NCBI GenBank assembly: GCA_022577435.1 | Contig: JAKOON010000009.1 | Span: forward strand, 7,196,911 to 7,260,910 | Direction: 5' to 3' | From: Embiotoca jacksoni | Taxonomy: Eukaryota > Chordata > Actinopteri > Embiotocidae | DNA length: 64,000 nt | Shown: piece by piece, positions 53,691 through 64,000 of the stretch | How positions within the stretch are numbered: position 1 is the stretch's first letter | How the letters are laid out: the number at the start of each line of letters is the position of its first letter | Notes under the pieces: model-generated | Seen by the model: only the letters and a program-made list of their open reading frames with translations | The model's database searches: none | What the model was told of the DNA's origin: nothing | Position numbers and translations under genes: made by a program

Positions 53691-54506
53691 CATTACATTA
53701 TTACATTACATTTCATTTCATTTAGCTGACGCTTTTATCCAAAGCGACTTGCAATAAGTGCATTTCAACCACGAGGGTACAAAACCCAGAACAAGAATCA
53801 AGAAAATACAATTTCTTCAAGAGAGCCAAACCAGAAAGTGCTAAAAGCAAGTGCCATTTTAAGCGCTACTAAAGTTCTCTTCAAGGTAAAGTCTGAAGAG
53901 GTGTGTTTTTAGTTTGCGGCGGAAGATGTACAGAGTTTCTGCTGTTGTTGGGGAGCTCATTCCACCATTTAGGAGGCAGGACAGCAAACAGTCGTGATTT
54001 TGTAGATTGTTTAGCTCGCAGCGAGGGAGCGACAAGCCGATTGGTAGAAGCAGAGCGGAGTGAACGGGCTGGGATGTAAGGTTGGACCATGTCCTGGATG
54101 GACACTGGACCCGATCTGTTCGCAGCACGGTGCGCAAGTACCAATGTTTTGAAACGGATGCGGGCAGCTACTGGTAACCAGTGAAGGGAGCGGAGTAGTG
54201 AGAGTGAATTTCAGGAGGTTAAAGACCAGTCGAGCTGCAGAGGTCGGATGGCACGAACAGGTAGACCTGCCAGGAGGGAGTTACAATAGTCTAGACGTGA
54301 GATGACCAGAGCCTGGACCAGAACCTGCGCTGCCTTCTGAGTGAGAAGAGGACGTATTCTCCTGATGTTGTGCAGCACGTATCGTTATAGTGATGTTGAC
54401 TGTCGAGTGTCACGCCGAGGTTCCTAGCAGTCAGGGTCGGGGATAACAGTTATCCAAGGTAGTAGTCAGGTCGAGGGTGGGAGTCTTTCCCTGGAAGGAA
54501 GAGCTA
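53691..54506 (-). mobile_element. 5'-truncated LINE, L2-like, second copy
   Basis: The same LINE as 41635-42520, with several small deletions that break the frame (53859-54137 and 53881-54144 are the remaining pieces). Its 3' tail adjoins gag. On the right it is cut at GGAAGAGC by an inversion breakpoint, and its missing next bases are found at 55400-55441. Confidence 0.85.
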
Positions 54507-55441
54507 TATGCTTACTAAGATAAGTCCTATGTCTCAATGAACTGCACATTAAGGGACTTTAAGATCTCCTTTGAACTACTTTCAGTTAAGTAGTTGGGTG
54601 AAATAAAGAAAGGAAATACAGGTCAAAAAAGGCTCCTTGTGGGATTTTAAAACATCTGACCTTTTTAAGAACAATCTATCTGGGGTGTATGACTCCCTCA
54701 CTGACTTAGAACATACCATAGTGCAGAATCAAAGAAACATGTTTGCAATCAAAAACGGAGCACATCGTGGGTAAATGCTGGGCCAGAGTAAGCGATGCAA
54801 CTGCGGTGTTGGCTGCTTAAATAAGGAGCAACACTGGCACTTGTGTAGATGGGGAATGAGAGTGCAGTGGGTGCATGGTATGTGCTGCCTCCTGCTGAAT
54901 AGAGGGGGAAACTTCCAGATGAAGTTGGAAAGATGATCAGCTCTTCTTCATCCCGGACGAAACTCTCATCCATGCAGGTCGTCTGTACATGGGTTGAGGC
55001 TGCTGCTCCGCTCTGACCTGCACATTGGACAGAGGAGAAGCTCCGGAGGCCCGAGCAGAGGGACTCTCTCTCCTCAAGAGGGAATCAATGGAGAAAGGGC
55101 CGCTGAACTTCACCTGACGTGAGACCTGAACAGCTCTGTTGGAAGCAGCTGCAGGAGAGCGGACAGCTGGGCGCTGCTGCGATACTCCGTTCAGGTTCTC
55201 CGTCTCCACTTTGGAGGCCAACTCAGGGAAGAGCTGCAGGATTCCTCTGAAGTGACGACGCACCATCTTTGCTGTGATCTGACTGGAGTCCAGTTTCCAA
55301 TAGTTCCTCTTACTCGGTCAATCTGGGATCACAGGCACCTGAAAAATCAATACAGTTCAGTTAACAGGATGCAGTCAGGGGTCATTTGTTCCTTAACCTC
55401 TTAAGCCCACCACCTGAAAATCAACCTCGACAAGACCGAAC
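54507..55441 (-). repeat. Inverted segment with forkhead-like exon 3
   Basis: Collinear with the + strand order 42475-43330 of the intact gene but reversed. On the minus strand it holds a LINE end, intron end, exon 3, 3' flank and a sequence related to 58380-58490. Both breakpoints can be placed because the LINE is split between 54506 and 55441. Confidence 0.85.
54937..55338 (-). pseudogene. Forkhead-like exon 3, inverted copy D
   Basis: A 402-base exon equal in length to exon 3 of the intact gene, with its acceptor (TTTTTCAG) intact. The seventh codon is TGA (55318-55320 on the + strand, complement TCA) instead of a Ser codon, so any spliced product would end there. Other differences are few (for example Cys to Arg in KMVCRHF). 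No exon 1 or 2 lies upstream in this orientation, so it is a pseudogene fragment. Confidence 0.85.
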
Positions 55442-55469
55442 TAACTTCGGTTGATAATCCCACAACATT

Positions 55470-56345
55470 TTTTGTTTTGTTGTTTTCAATAAATTTTGTA
55501 CGCAGAATTTTTTGTACGGTTTTAGATTGTGATCTGACTGCAAGTATCTCAAAGTTTAGTTTAAGCTTTTGTATCGGCTCCACAATAAAAAAAAAAAAAA
55601 TCATTTTTGACATTCTTGTACTTTTGTTTATTTTATGCAAAGATTCATTATTTTGTCGATCACCATTATATTGCATTCTAGTAACTTCTGTTCTCTATTA
55701 GACAACAAGGTCTTGGAGACAGAGACTATAATCTCACCTGAAAATGTAGGTCATGTTAGAGGTGTAAAGAGACTGCAACATCTATGGATGCCTGCAATAA
55801 AGACATTCTGACTAATGTGTTCTATATCTGACACACCAGCATTGTAGAGCACATTTTTAATACGGAAATATTTTTGTGTTATCTTTTCAATAAAAGCATA
55901 AATTAGCATACAAACAAACCACACAAAGCAGGACATTGCTCAACAAATTTTCCAATTTGCTGACAGTACTGAGAAGTAAGTCTTTATTTAAGCCCCTCTT
56001 AATATGATGAACAGAATGTTAAATTATATTCTGATATTTTTAATATACTGAGGAAACTAAAGTAAGAATTGCAGATGAATCACATAACATTAATATTTGA
56101 GTCTTCAAAGTAAAACAAAAACAACGAGACTACCATCAGGAGCTCCAGCTGTGATAACTGAGGTGACACATTCTGTAATGTGGGTGATTAAACAAGAAAA
56201 TTACAGTTCATGTAAGTTTGTGACTAAGAAGCTTTGGTCAACATTGCTGTGATTTCCCCCCCATTCACTGGCCAGGCAAAAGATAGAGGAGCAGCTGTGG
56301 TGGGAAGTATCCATTAACACGTTCAACGGTGTACTAAAATAAATT
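55470..56345. repeat. Duplicated flank of the forkhead-like gene, copy 2
   Basis: Matches 44130-45360 without the solo LTR, giving the empty target site at about 55560-55580. From 56346 the sequence is different and shows no gene up to the repeat at 56745. Confidence 0.85.
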
Positions 56346-56744
56346 TTAAGGTCCCTGTATTTTACCGAGTATTTAAATTGTATACTGCATCGTAATTCTA
56401 AAGTGTGCCCATCACAGCAGTTGTTTTGAGGTAAATAATGCTCAGTTAAATCCTTGAGGATTTTTAGGACTGGAATGTAATAAAGGGTGATTTCAATTAA
56501 ATACAATTCAATACATGCAAACAGAAAGCCCGCTCAGCAACCTGCCAGCAGTTTGCACCTCATCTGAGCCTTTGTCTCAGTCACCTCTGAGGAGTGAGCA
56601 GACAGATGGGAGTGTTTCACTCAGGTTTTCAACATAATTATGTCTGAAGTTGATCTTTTGTTTCTCATTTATACATGGATTGACGTCTTGACATTAGAAA
56701 CATTTTTATTTTGAAAACAGTGAATTCATTTAAATGTAATTCTT

Positions 56745-56952
56745 ATGTGGTGGGCAGCACAGTGGTGCAGTGGTTGGCATTGTCGCCTCACAGCGAAAAG
56801 GTTCCAACTTCAAATCCGGACCCGGGCCTTTCTGTGCGGAGTTTGTGAGTTCTCCATGTGCCTGTGTGGGTTCTCTCCGGTTACTCCGGGTTCCTCCCAG
56901 CATCCAAAAACATGCACCTCAGGTTAAATGGTAATTCTACAAATTTCCCTTA
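56745..56952 (+). repeat. Teleost interspersed repeat, fragment
   Basis: The inverted equivalent of the right end of 43715-44090 (TGGTGGGCAGCACAGTGG through GTAATTCTACAAATTTCCC). It abuts the duplicated segment at 56955. Confidence 0.7.
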
Positions 56953-56954
56953 GG

Positions 56955-57738
56955 AGCTCTTCACAAATCATCGCTAATGTACAACAGGAGAACATCAGAC
57001 TCTATCTCTAAAATTTCCACATTGCCTTTCTTCCACAAACAAATCTACTTTTCAAATCTTACATTTTTCCACACCGCTGTTGGGTTTAAATGTTACACTT
57101 GTGTTAAAAACTTTGGGGATAATGTTGGATATTCCACATCAAAAATTGTCTTGCACGACTAACTTTTCCTGAAACAAAATAAACGGGGATTGTGTTTTAT
57201 GAAACAATTGTTTGAGTCAGATCGTTGACCATTTTTTTTCCGTAAGAAAGCACATGGTTTTGTAAATTTTTCCTGTCTTTGTGGTAGGCCAAGCCAGGCT
57301 GAAGTTTACCTGTAATAGAAATCCACTGTGCAAATTTGCAGAATTTTTTGATGTGTTGAATGAATTTAAAGTTTGTCATTATATGTTGGATTGCCTGCTT
57401 GTGTGCATTACCTCTCCCTCACTGCACATCTGCAGCTCACTTGCATGTGTTTGTCCACACTGGCTGTGTGTCACCAGCAGTGTTGTAGCTGCAGGTCCCA
57501 CCATTAAATATATGAGTTTCTTTTTGACAATGGCCATCAGTATTGAATTTTTGGTGATGAGTTGTAATCAAAAAGCAGGCACGCCATTTTTGGAGGGGGA
57601 GAGAGAGGGAGGAAAATGCTGCCCTTCACCTGCTAAAATGTTGCTATGATATAATTACAGCCGACTGTGGCCTGCACGCTGCTTTGATTTTTGTGCATGT
57701 GATCACAGATGTTGTCCATGTCTGTCTTAGCACTAACA
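56955..57738 (+). repeat. Duplicate of 30032-30825
   Basis: High-identity copy of the segment left of the first Gmr1-like element, fused at its right end to forkhead-like exon 3. The junction follows CATGTCTGTCTTAGCACT. Confidence 0.85.
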
Positions 57739-58059
57739 CCTCACTTCAGAGGAATCCTGCAGCTCTTCCCCGAGTTGGCCTCCAAAGTGGAGACGGAGAA
57801 CCTGAACGGAGTATGGCAGCAGCGCCCAGCTGTCCGCTCTCCTGCAGCTGCTTCCAACAGAGCTGTTCAGGTCTCACGTCAGGTGAAGTTCAGCGGCCCT
57901 TTCTCCATTGATTCCCTCTTGAGGAGAGAGAGTCCCTCTGCTCGGGCCTCCGGAGCGTCTCCTCTGTCCAATGTGCAGGTCAGAGCGGAGCAGCAGCCTC
58001 AACCCATGTACAGACGACCTGCATGGATGAGAGTTTCGTCCGGGATGAAGAAGAGCTGA
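57739..58059 (+). pseudogene. Forkhead-like exon 3, truncated copy C
   Basis: Starts inside exon 3 at CACTTCAGAGGAATCC, lacking the acceptor, the KRNYWKLD strand and the first 80 bases or so. It then runs to the same stop codon as the intact gene with few changes (Ser to Trp in GVSQQRP). It has no upstream exons and is joined to unrelated duplicated DNA. It is a fragment unless an unseen upstream exon uses the frame from 57709. Confidence 0.8.
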
Positions 58060-58493
58060 TCATCTTTCCAACTTCATCTGGAAGTTTCCCCCTCTATTCA
58101 GCAGGAGGCAGCACATACCATGCACCCACTGCACTCTCATTCCCCATCTACACAAGTGCCAGTGTTGCTCCTTATTTAAGCAGCCAACACTGCAGTTGCA
58201 ACGCTTACTCTGGCCCAGCATTTACCCACGATGTGCTCCGTTTTTGATTGCAAACATGTTTCTTTGATTCTGCACTATGGTATGTTCTAAGTCAGTGAGG
58301 GAGTCATACACCCCAGATAGATTGTTCTTAAAAAGGTCAGATGTTTTAAAATCCCACAAGGAGCCTTTTTTGACCTGTATTTTCTTTCTTTATTTCTACC
58401 TTGATTTTACCCAACTACTTAACTGAAAGTAGTTCAAAGGAGATCTTAAAGTCCCTTAATGTGCAGTTCAGTGAGACAAAGGACTTAAGCATA

Positions 58494-60114
58494 CAGCGCA
58501 TCCGGAAAGTATTCACAGCGCTTCACTTTTTCCACATTTTGTTATGTTACAGCCTTATTCCAAAATGGATTAAATTCATTTTTCCCCTCAAAATTCTACA
58601 CACAATACCCCATAATGACAACATGAAATACATTTTTTTGAAATTTTTGCAAAGCTATTAAAAATCAAAAACAAAGAAATCACATGTACATAAGTATTCA
58701 CAGCTTTTGCAAATACATTCAAAATTGAGCTCAGGTGCATCCTGTTTCCACTGATCATCCTTGAGATGTTTCTACAACTTGATTGGAGTCCACCTGTGGT
58801 AAATTCAGTTGATTGGACATGATTTGGAAAGAAACACACCGTCTATATAAGGTCCCACAGTTGACAGTGCATGTCAGAGAACAAACCAAGCCATGAAGTC
58901 CAAAGAATTGTCTGTAGACCTCCGAGACAGGATTGTATCGAGGCACAGATCTGGGGAAGGGTACAGAAAAATGTCTGCAACATTGAAGGTCCCAATGAGC
59001 ACAGTGGCCTCCATCATCTGTAAATGGAAGAAGTTTGGAACCACCAGGACTCTTCCTAGAGTTGACCGCCCGGTCAAACTGAGCGATCGGGGGAGAAGGG
59101 CCTTAGTCAGGGAGGTGACCAAGAACCCCCGATGGTCACTCTGACAGAGCTCTAGTGTTGCTCTGTGAAGAGAGGAGAACCTTCCAGAAGGACAACCATC
59201 TATGCAACACTCCACCAAGCAGGCCTGTATGGTAGAGTGGCCAGACGGAAGCCACTCCTCAGTAAAAGGCACACGACAGCCCACCTGGAGTTTACCAAAA
59301 GGCACCTGAAGGACTGTCAGACCATGAGAAACGAAATTCTCTGGTCTGATGAAACAAAGATTGAACTCTTTGGCCTGAATGCCAAGCGTCATGTTTGGAG
59401 GAAACCAGGCACTGCTCATCACCTGGCCAATACCATCTCTACGGTGAAGCATGGTGGTGGCAACATGATGCTGTGAGGATGTTTTTCAGCAGCAGGAACT
59501 GGGAGACTAGTCAGGATGGAGGGAAAGATGAATGCAGCAATGTACAGAGACATCCTTGATGAAAACCTTCTCCAGAGCGCTCTGGACCTCAGACTGGGGC
59601 GAAGGTTCATCTTCCAACAGGACAACGACCCGAAGCACACAGCCAAGATAACAAAGGAGTGGCTTCGGGACAACTCTGTGAATGTCTTTGAGAGGCCCAG
59701 GCAGAGCCCAGACTTGAACCCGATTGAACATCTCTGGAGAGATCTGAAAATGGCTGTGCACCGACGCTCCCCATCCAACCTGATGGAGCTTGAGAGGTCC
59801 TGCAAAGAAGAATGGGAGAAACTGCCCAAGAATAGGTGTGCCAAGCTTATAGCATCATACTCAAAAAAAGGCTGTAATTTCTGCCAAAGGTGCTTCAACA
59901 GAGTATTGAGCAAAGGCTGTGAATACTTATGTACGTGTTATATTTTCGCTCTTTATTTTTAATAGATTTGCAAAAATTTTAAACAAACTATTTTCACTTT
60001 GTCATTATGGGATGTTGCGTGTAGAATTTTGAGGAAAAAAAATGAATTTAATCCATTTTGGAATAACAAAATGTGTAAAAAATGAAGCGCTATGAATACT
60101 TTCCGGATGCACTG
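58494..60114 (+). mobile_element. Tc1-like DNA transposon (complete ends)
   Basis: Inverted repeats start CAGCGCATCCGGAAAGTATT at 58494 and end CTTTCCGGATGCACTG at 60114, flanked by the TA target duplication (58492-58493 and 60115-60116). The interior carries a broken transposase. At about 1.6 kb it has the size of a full Tc1-like element. It lies in the 3' flank of forkhead-like copy C. Confidence 0.95.
58893..59962 (+). pseudogene. Tc1-like transposase (broken)
   Basis: Three frame pieces cover the protein: 58893-59144 with the helix-turn-helix N-terminus (ELSVDLRDRIVSRHRSGEGY), 59165-59476 with the first catalytic Asp (ILWSDETKIELFG), and 59516-59962 with the remaining DDE residues (FQQDNDPKHTAKITKEW, SPDLNPIEHLW). 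A frameshift near 59130, a stop near 59167 and a TGA near 59474 disrupt it. The element cannot mobilise itself. Confidence 0.9.
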
Positions 60115-60116
60115 TA

Positions 60117-60500
60117 TATGCTTCGGTTGATAGTGCCACAATATTGTCATTGTTATTTTTTGATAGTCCCACAACATTTTGTTTTTGTTGTTGTTTTCAA
60201 TAAATTTTGTACACAGAATTTTTTGTACTATTTTAGATTGTGATCTGACCGCAAGTATCTCAACATTTAGCTTAAGCTTTTGTATCGGCTTCACAATAAA
60301 AAAATCATTTTTGACATTCTTGTACTTTTGTTTATTTTATGCAAAGATTCATTATTTTGTCGATCACTATTATATTGAATTGCATTCTAGTAACTTTATT
60401 TCTCTATTAGACAACAAGGTCTTGGAGACTAATCTTACCTGAAAATGCAGGTCATGTTAGAGGTGTAAAGAAACTGCAACATCTCAGGACCTCTGCAATA
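60117..60500. repeat. Duplicated flank of the forkhead-like gene, copy 3
   Basis: Resembles 55442-55800 and 44130-44830, including the empty solo-LTR target. Homology fades after about 60500. Confidence 0.8.
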
Positions 60501-62499
60501 AAGACAAAAAACAAAATATGGCCTGATTTAATCATGCAAATATGTTGCCCTTGTTTAATGTTTCAACTTTGAACAGTCACCCCATAGTGACTGATATAAT
60601 TGAGTTGACTGACCACAGTGGCGAGTTTGAGTTGAGCAAACATGTTATAGATGAAATCTGTTTGCTTTTCTATTTGCAGCACATCTGAAGCATGCAGTAG
60701 CTTGTTTGAACCAAAATATGTTTAGTCCTATTCACACTGCAAGTTGCGAGTTTACCAATGGAGATTATATACATTTTTAAGATAATCTTATGGCATAAAG
60801 AAGGAGGACAGGGTAGGTCAAAAGGGGAATGTGAAGACCACAATGTGAAAAGCTCATGGGTGAATTTGCAAATTGCAGTAGCTTCAAACGGGTTGTGCTC
60901 TGTGGGGTAGAGTTGCAATAGTTTATCATTCAAAAATATCTGACTATGGGTACAAAGGCCAAGAGTCAGAGATGATGAAAAAAGCACATTCTGCTTGCAT
61001 TATTGACACAGCTCCACTGACTACAAACACACAATTTGCATGTGTTAGGGACTGAGCTGGGAGACCAAGCAGAAGAGTGTCCCCCTGTCCATCACCACAT
61101 CCGGCTGTTAGGGAACAGGACAGGTGGTAATTTATGACCAGTCAACAATCAGACCTTGAAGGAAGTGGTAAAGAAAGACTGTAAGTAGAGTGAATGTACT
61201 AGAGGTTATTTGAAATATCTAGAGCTTAAAATATACTGGAAGACTTTAAAAACCTCTTCAACTGCAGATGTGGAATATTAAACAGATGTGTTCTTTATTT
61301 TACGTCTATGTTCAGATTTTAAAGTGTGAAAACCACAAGATCAAATCAAAATTTGTCCTGATTTTGGTCACATCAAACTGTTGATACAACCCCTTCAAAT
61401 GAGAAATATTCTGATATTCAGCTTAGAGGTGAGAAAGTCTCTCACTCTACTTTTTCATTGTGATAATGTTTGTGCACATGAGTGAAAACTCTCCACTATC
61501 TTGAATCTCAGTCACCATGACCCGAGTTGGCGGTAAATTGACTTTAAACCACACAGTCTACATTTGTTTCCAACACAAATCATCTGAAAAACTGTGTCAC
61601 TTGAGCAGGAGTTTCATTTCAGTGTAATGCAGCGCCTTTGAGTCATGAAGCAATCAAAATAATGTAATGAGAGATTAATTGATTCATGTTATACATTTCA
61701 GCTCCCCCCCTTCCCCCGCCTTGACAGCCCTTATCAAGGTCAGGAATTTCTTACAGATAACATTAGAACATGTGAGCCAATAGTAAACCGAATGAGGTCT
61801 GTCATGAGACAGGAATTTAGTGGACAGAGGGCAAGGAAGAGGAGTTGGGTGAGCTCAGCATCTCAGCATTTGGCACTGTATGCCCACGACATACTTCCAC
61901 CCTGTGGGATTACTGGTTGGCGACCTAGATTGCAACACAGGCCTCCTGTCCTCCATCTTTTTTCTCTTCCCTCCCTCCGCTGACTGGCCAACAGAGATAA
62001 CACTCAGAGAGTGAACCTGGCATTCGGACAGAGCAGCCGAGCATGTGACTGAGTGACACACTGAGGGATCGGGGACAGAGAAGCATCTCTCTTTCATTTT
62101 CTTTTCTGCTTCTTGTGTATTTCTCCAATTTAGTCCTCATTTTATGTAATTAACACTCTTTGTCCTCCAAAGCAAGATTAGTATTTCCTTTCAAAGGCCT
62201 ATCCGAGCACTGTTTCAAGTGTTTCAGACCAATATTTTAATGCACGTTATATTCAAGTGTTGAAAAGTACTGAAATACATTATAGTAGAGGATTGGATTG
62301 ACAAGATTTGCTTTAAGAGGAGTCTGTCTGTCTGTCTGTCTATCTGTTAAGGATTAACTTGCTGGTTTGTATCTACTGATTGAGTAAACTGGTTCAAGCA
62401 TTAATCCCCTGAATGCTATATTGTCCAGAGGATCCTTACAGCACAGGCCAGTATGGCTCAGTGTCACAGATTTGCTGACATTACACTGTACACGAGGGC

Positions 62500-62550
<51 letters not shown>

Positions 62551-64000
62551 TTTTCAGGTTTATCTATTTGTACTTGTGCCAGCACAAAGACAGTATTGTT
62601 TGAATGTTCGAATCTTGTTATTTTAATGATTTGTGACATGAATAAAGTTAGAGTAGAATTTGCCCAAACACCTTTGGCCCCCATCTCTCAACATGACCTG
62701 TTGGATAACTGTGTGTTTTTGTGACTGTCCATGTTTCAGGTTAATCTCTATAGACAGTTGCTCTGCATCGTGTTTATATGTAGGCCAGGAGACACCAGGG
62801 GACAATTGTGTTAATAATAACTCACAAACTTCCATTTCCTGCTATCTGACAGTGATGTCTATTGAGTTTTGTACAAATATCTTACCCCCATTATGTCACT
62901 TTGCCATTCTCAACCCTGAAGAGCAACTGTCTACATCTACACAAATACTACTTAGATAGCCTACAATTTACAGGTACTTGTATTTCCTCGACTATTTGAT
63001 TATAGTGTATTATTCCTCTCCACCTGATGTCAGAGGGAAATAGTGTACTATTTTGCTACACTATATTTATTTGACAGCTTTAGTTACTTTTCAGATGAAG
63101 ATTTGAAACAATGGACAATATAACAAGCTTTTAAAATACAACCCATTGTTGAAGATAAACCACTGGGTTCCAGACTGTTTGGCCTTTGATGTCTTACAAA
63201 AATCAGTGTAGTCCGGGTCACATTTCAGATGTCTGAGTTGTTTACAGCTCCACTAAATAGTGACTTTTCCCTCAAAACTTATCTCATGGTTTAATTTCAA
63301 TAAATGTTCAAATGACCCAAAATCTCACTAAAAATAAAAGATTAGAGAAAAAAAAAAAAAAAAAATCCAGAAACTGAAAAGAGAAAGTTTTTTCTTCTTT
63401 CCTTTAATCATTTGATGACTCCTAAGATTTATGTGGGACCTGCATATACAACTTTTTACAAACTAGCTCCACCTGCAGCAGCTACAACAGGAGACTACAG
63501 CGCCTCCCTATTGGTGTAAACTACTACAGGTGTGTTGTGTCGATCTTTCCTAAAGGTGCAGGAGCTTTTTTTTTTTAAAGTTGTCCTCCTGAAATTGAGC
63601 AGATCAAGGAACGGAACTCTCTGCACTAATACCGTCTCGATTAAGTCCTGGAGGTGCCCTAAAGGTGTGGCCCTCTGATGTAAGAGGATAAACAGGCACC
63701 ACGCGGACATCCGTGCACAACAAACAAGCAAGCAATCGGGGTAGTCACGTCGCACTCGTCCTCCACGTCCCAGGTCCCGCCCTGCACCGCCTACAGCAGC
63801 TGCTGTCATCCTGAAACTACCGTGTCATCATTATAGCCTGTTCGTTGAACGTGCGCTGTGCTGCGTTCACGAGCTGCGTGTAAAAAAGACCTACACATGT
63901 TCGGGTATTTTTGTGATGACCCTTGTTTCTCTTGTAACTATTTTTGTTTGGAAGTTGCACAAAAGATGCTTTTGGTTGCAGTGGATTCATTAAAATGAAG
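60501..64000. other. Intergenic DNA, no gene seen
   Basis: No supported gene. It holds a GTCT run at 62324-62344, a GT microsatellite at 62503-62547, a poly-A run at 63350-63365 and a CpG-richer patch at 63640-63880 whose minus-strand frame (63495-63809) has no recognisable product. Confidence 0.5.
62503..62547. repeat. (GT)n microsatellite
   Basis: About 22 GT units followed by a short T run. Confidence 0.95.

Noticed and set aside
63495..63809. A 104-codon minus-strand protein
   Set aside because: No recognisable domain or supporting splice signal; the GC-rich patch may be a promoter but cannot be assigned.

Overview
This window is nuclear DNA from a ray-finned fish, most likely a percomorph-type teleost. 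It carries two compact, spliced vertebrate housekeeping genes, dync1li1 and a beta-catenin gene. It also carries fish-typical mobile elements: Tc1-like transposons, a LINE and a tRNA-SINE sharing one 3' tail, a Gmr1-like Ty3/gypsy element, and class I-like endogenous retroviruses (ERVs). Coordinates of spliced genes were built by hand from GT/AG junctions and reading phase; every junction listed keeps the frame.

Left third (1-12.5 kb): about 3.4 kb without a convincing gene apart from a possible minus-strand non-coding first exon near 2.24-2.6 kb. Then dync1li1 (cytoplasmic dynein 1 light intermediate chain 1, 13 coding exons, 485 codons, + strand) with a GC-rich promoter and a 3' UTR ending near 12.47 kb. 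From 12.5 to 16.8 kb is intergenic DNA with two unusual tandem repeat arrays.

Middle (16.8-27 kb): a beta-catenin gene on the + strand, with a probable non-coding exon 1, 15 coding exons, 768 codons and a spliced 3' UTR. Its degron, armadillo core and C-terminal PDZ ligand are intact. The N- and C-terminal tails are diverged, so it may be the teleost ctnnb2 paralogue. One intron carries an internally deleted Tc1-like element and a tRNA-derived SINE. A further 2.4 kb of intergenic DNA follows.

Right half (29.3-60.5 kb): a scrambled, segmentally duplicated locus. At its core is a small three-exon gene (34747-42984, 209 codons) encoding a very divergent forkhead protein, closest by eye to FoxH1. 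Around it lie an exon-1-only fragment (29352-29483), an inverted exon-3 copy with a nonsense codon (54937-55338) and a truncated exon-3 copy (57739-58059). Several elements are nested in this scaffold. They are a Gmr1-like retrotransposon with protease-integrase-RT order and a SCAN-like gag (31081-34635, plus a second copy split at 46409-53690), ERV-1 (35458-41447, + strand) in the forkhead gene's second intron, ERV-2 (46558-53045, - strand) in the LTR of the second Gmr1-like copy, L2-like LINE 3' ends, two members of a third LTR family, and a complete but broken Tc1-like transposon (58494-60114).

The two ERVs share an internal deletion spanning most of gag to RT, yet have different LTRs and primer-binding sites. 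The last 3.5 kb shows no supportable gene. The most notable items are the forkhead gene with a rewritten recognition helix, the chimeric LTR containing another family's U3 in antisense, the related deleted ERVs, and an extra intron in beta-catenin.
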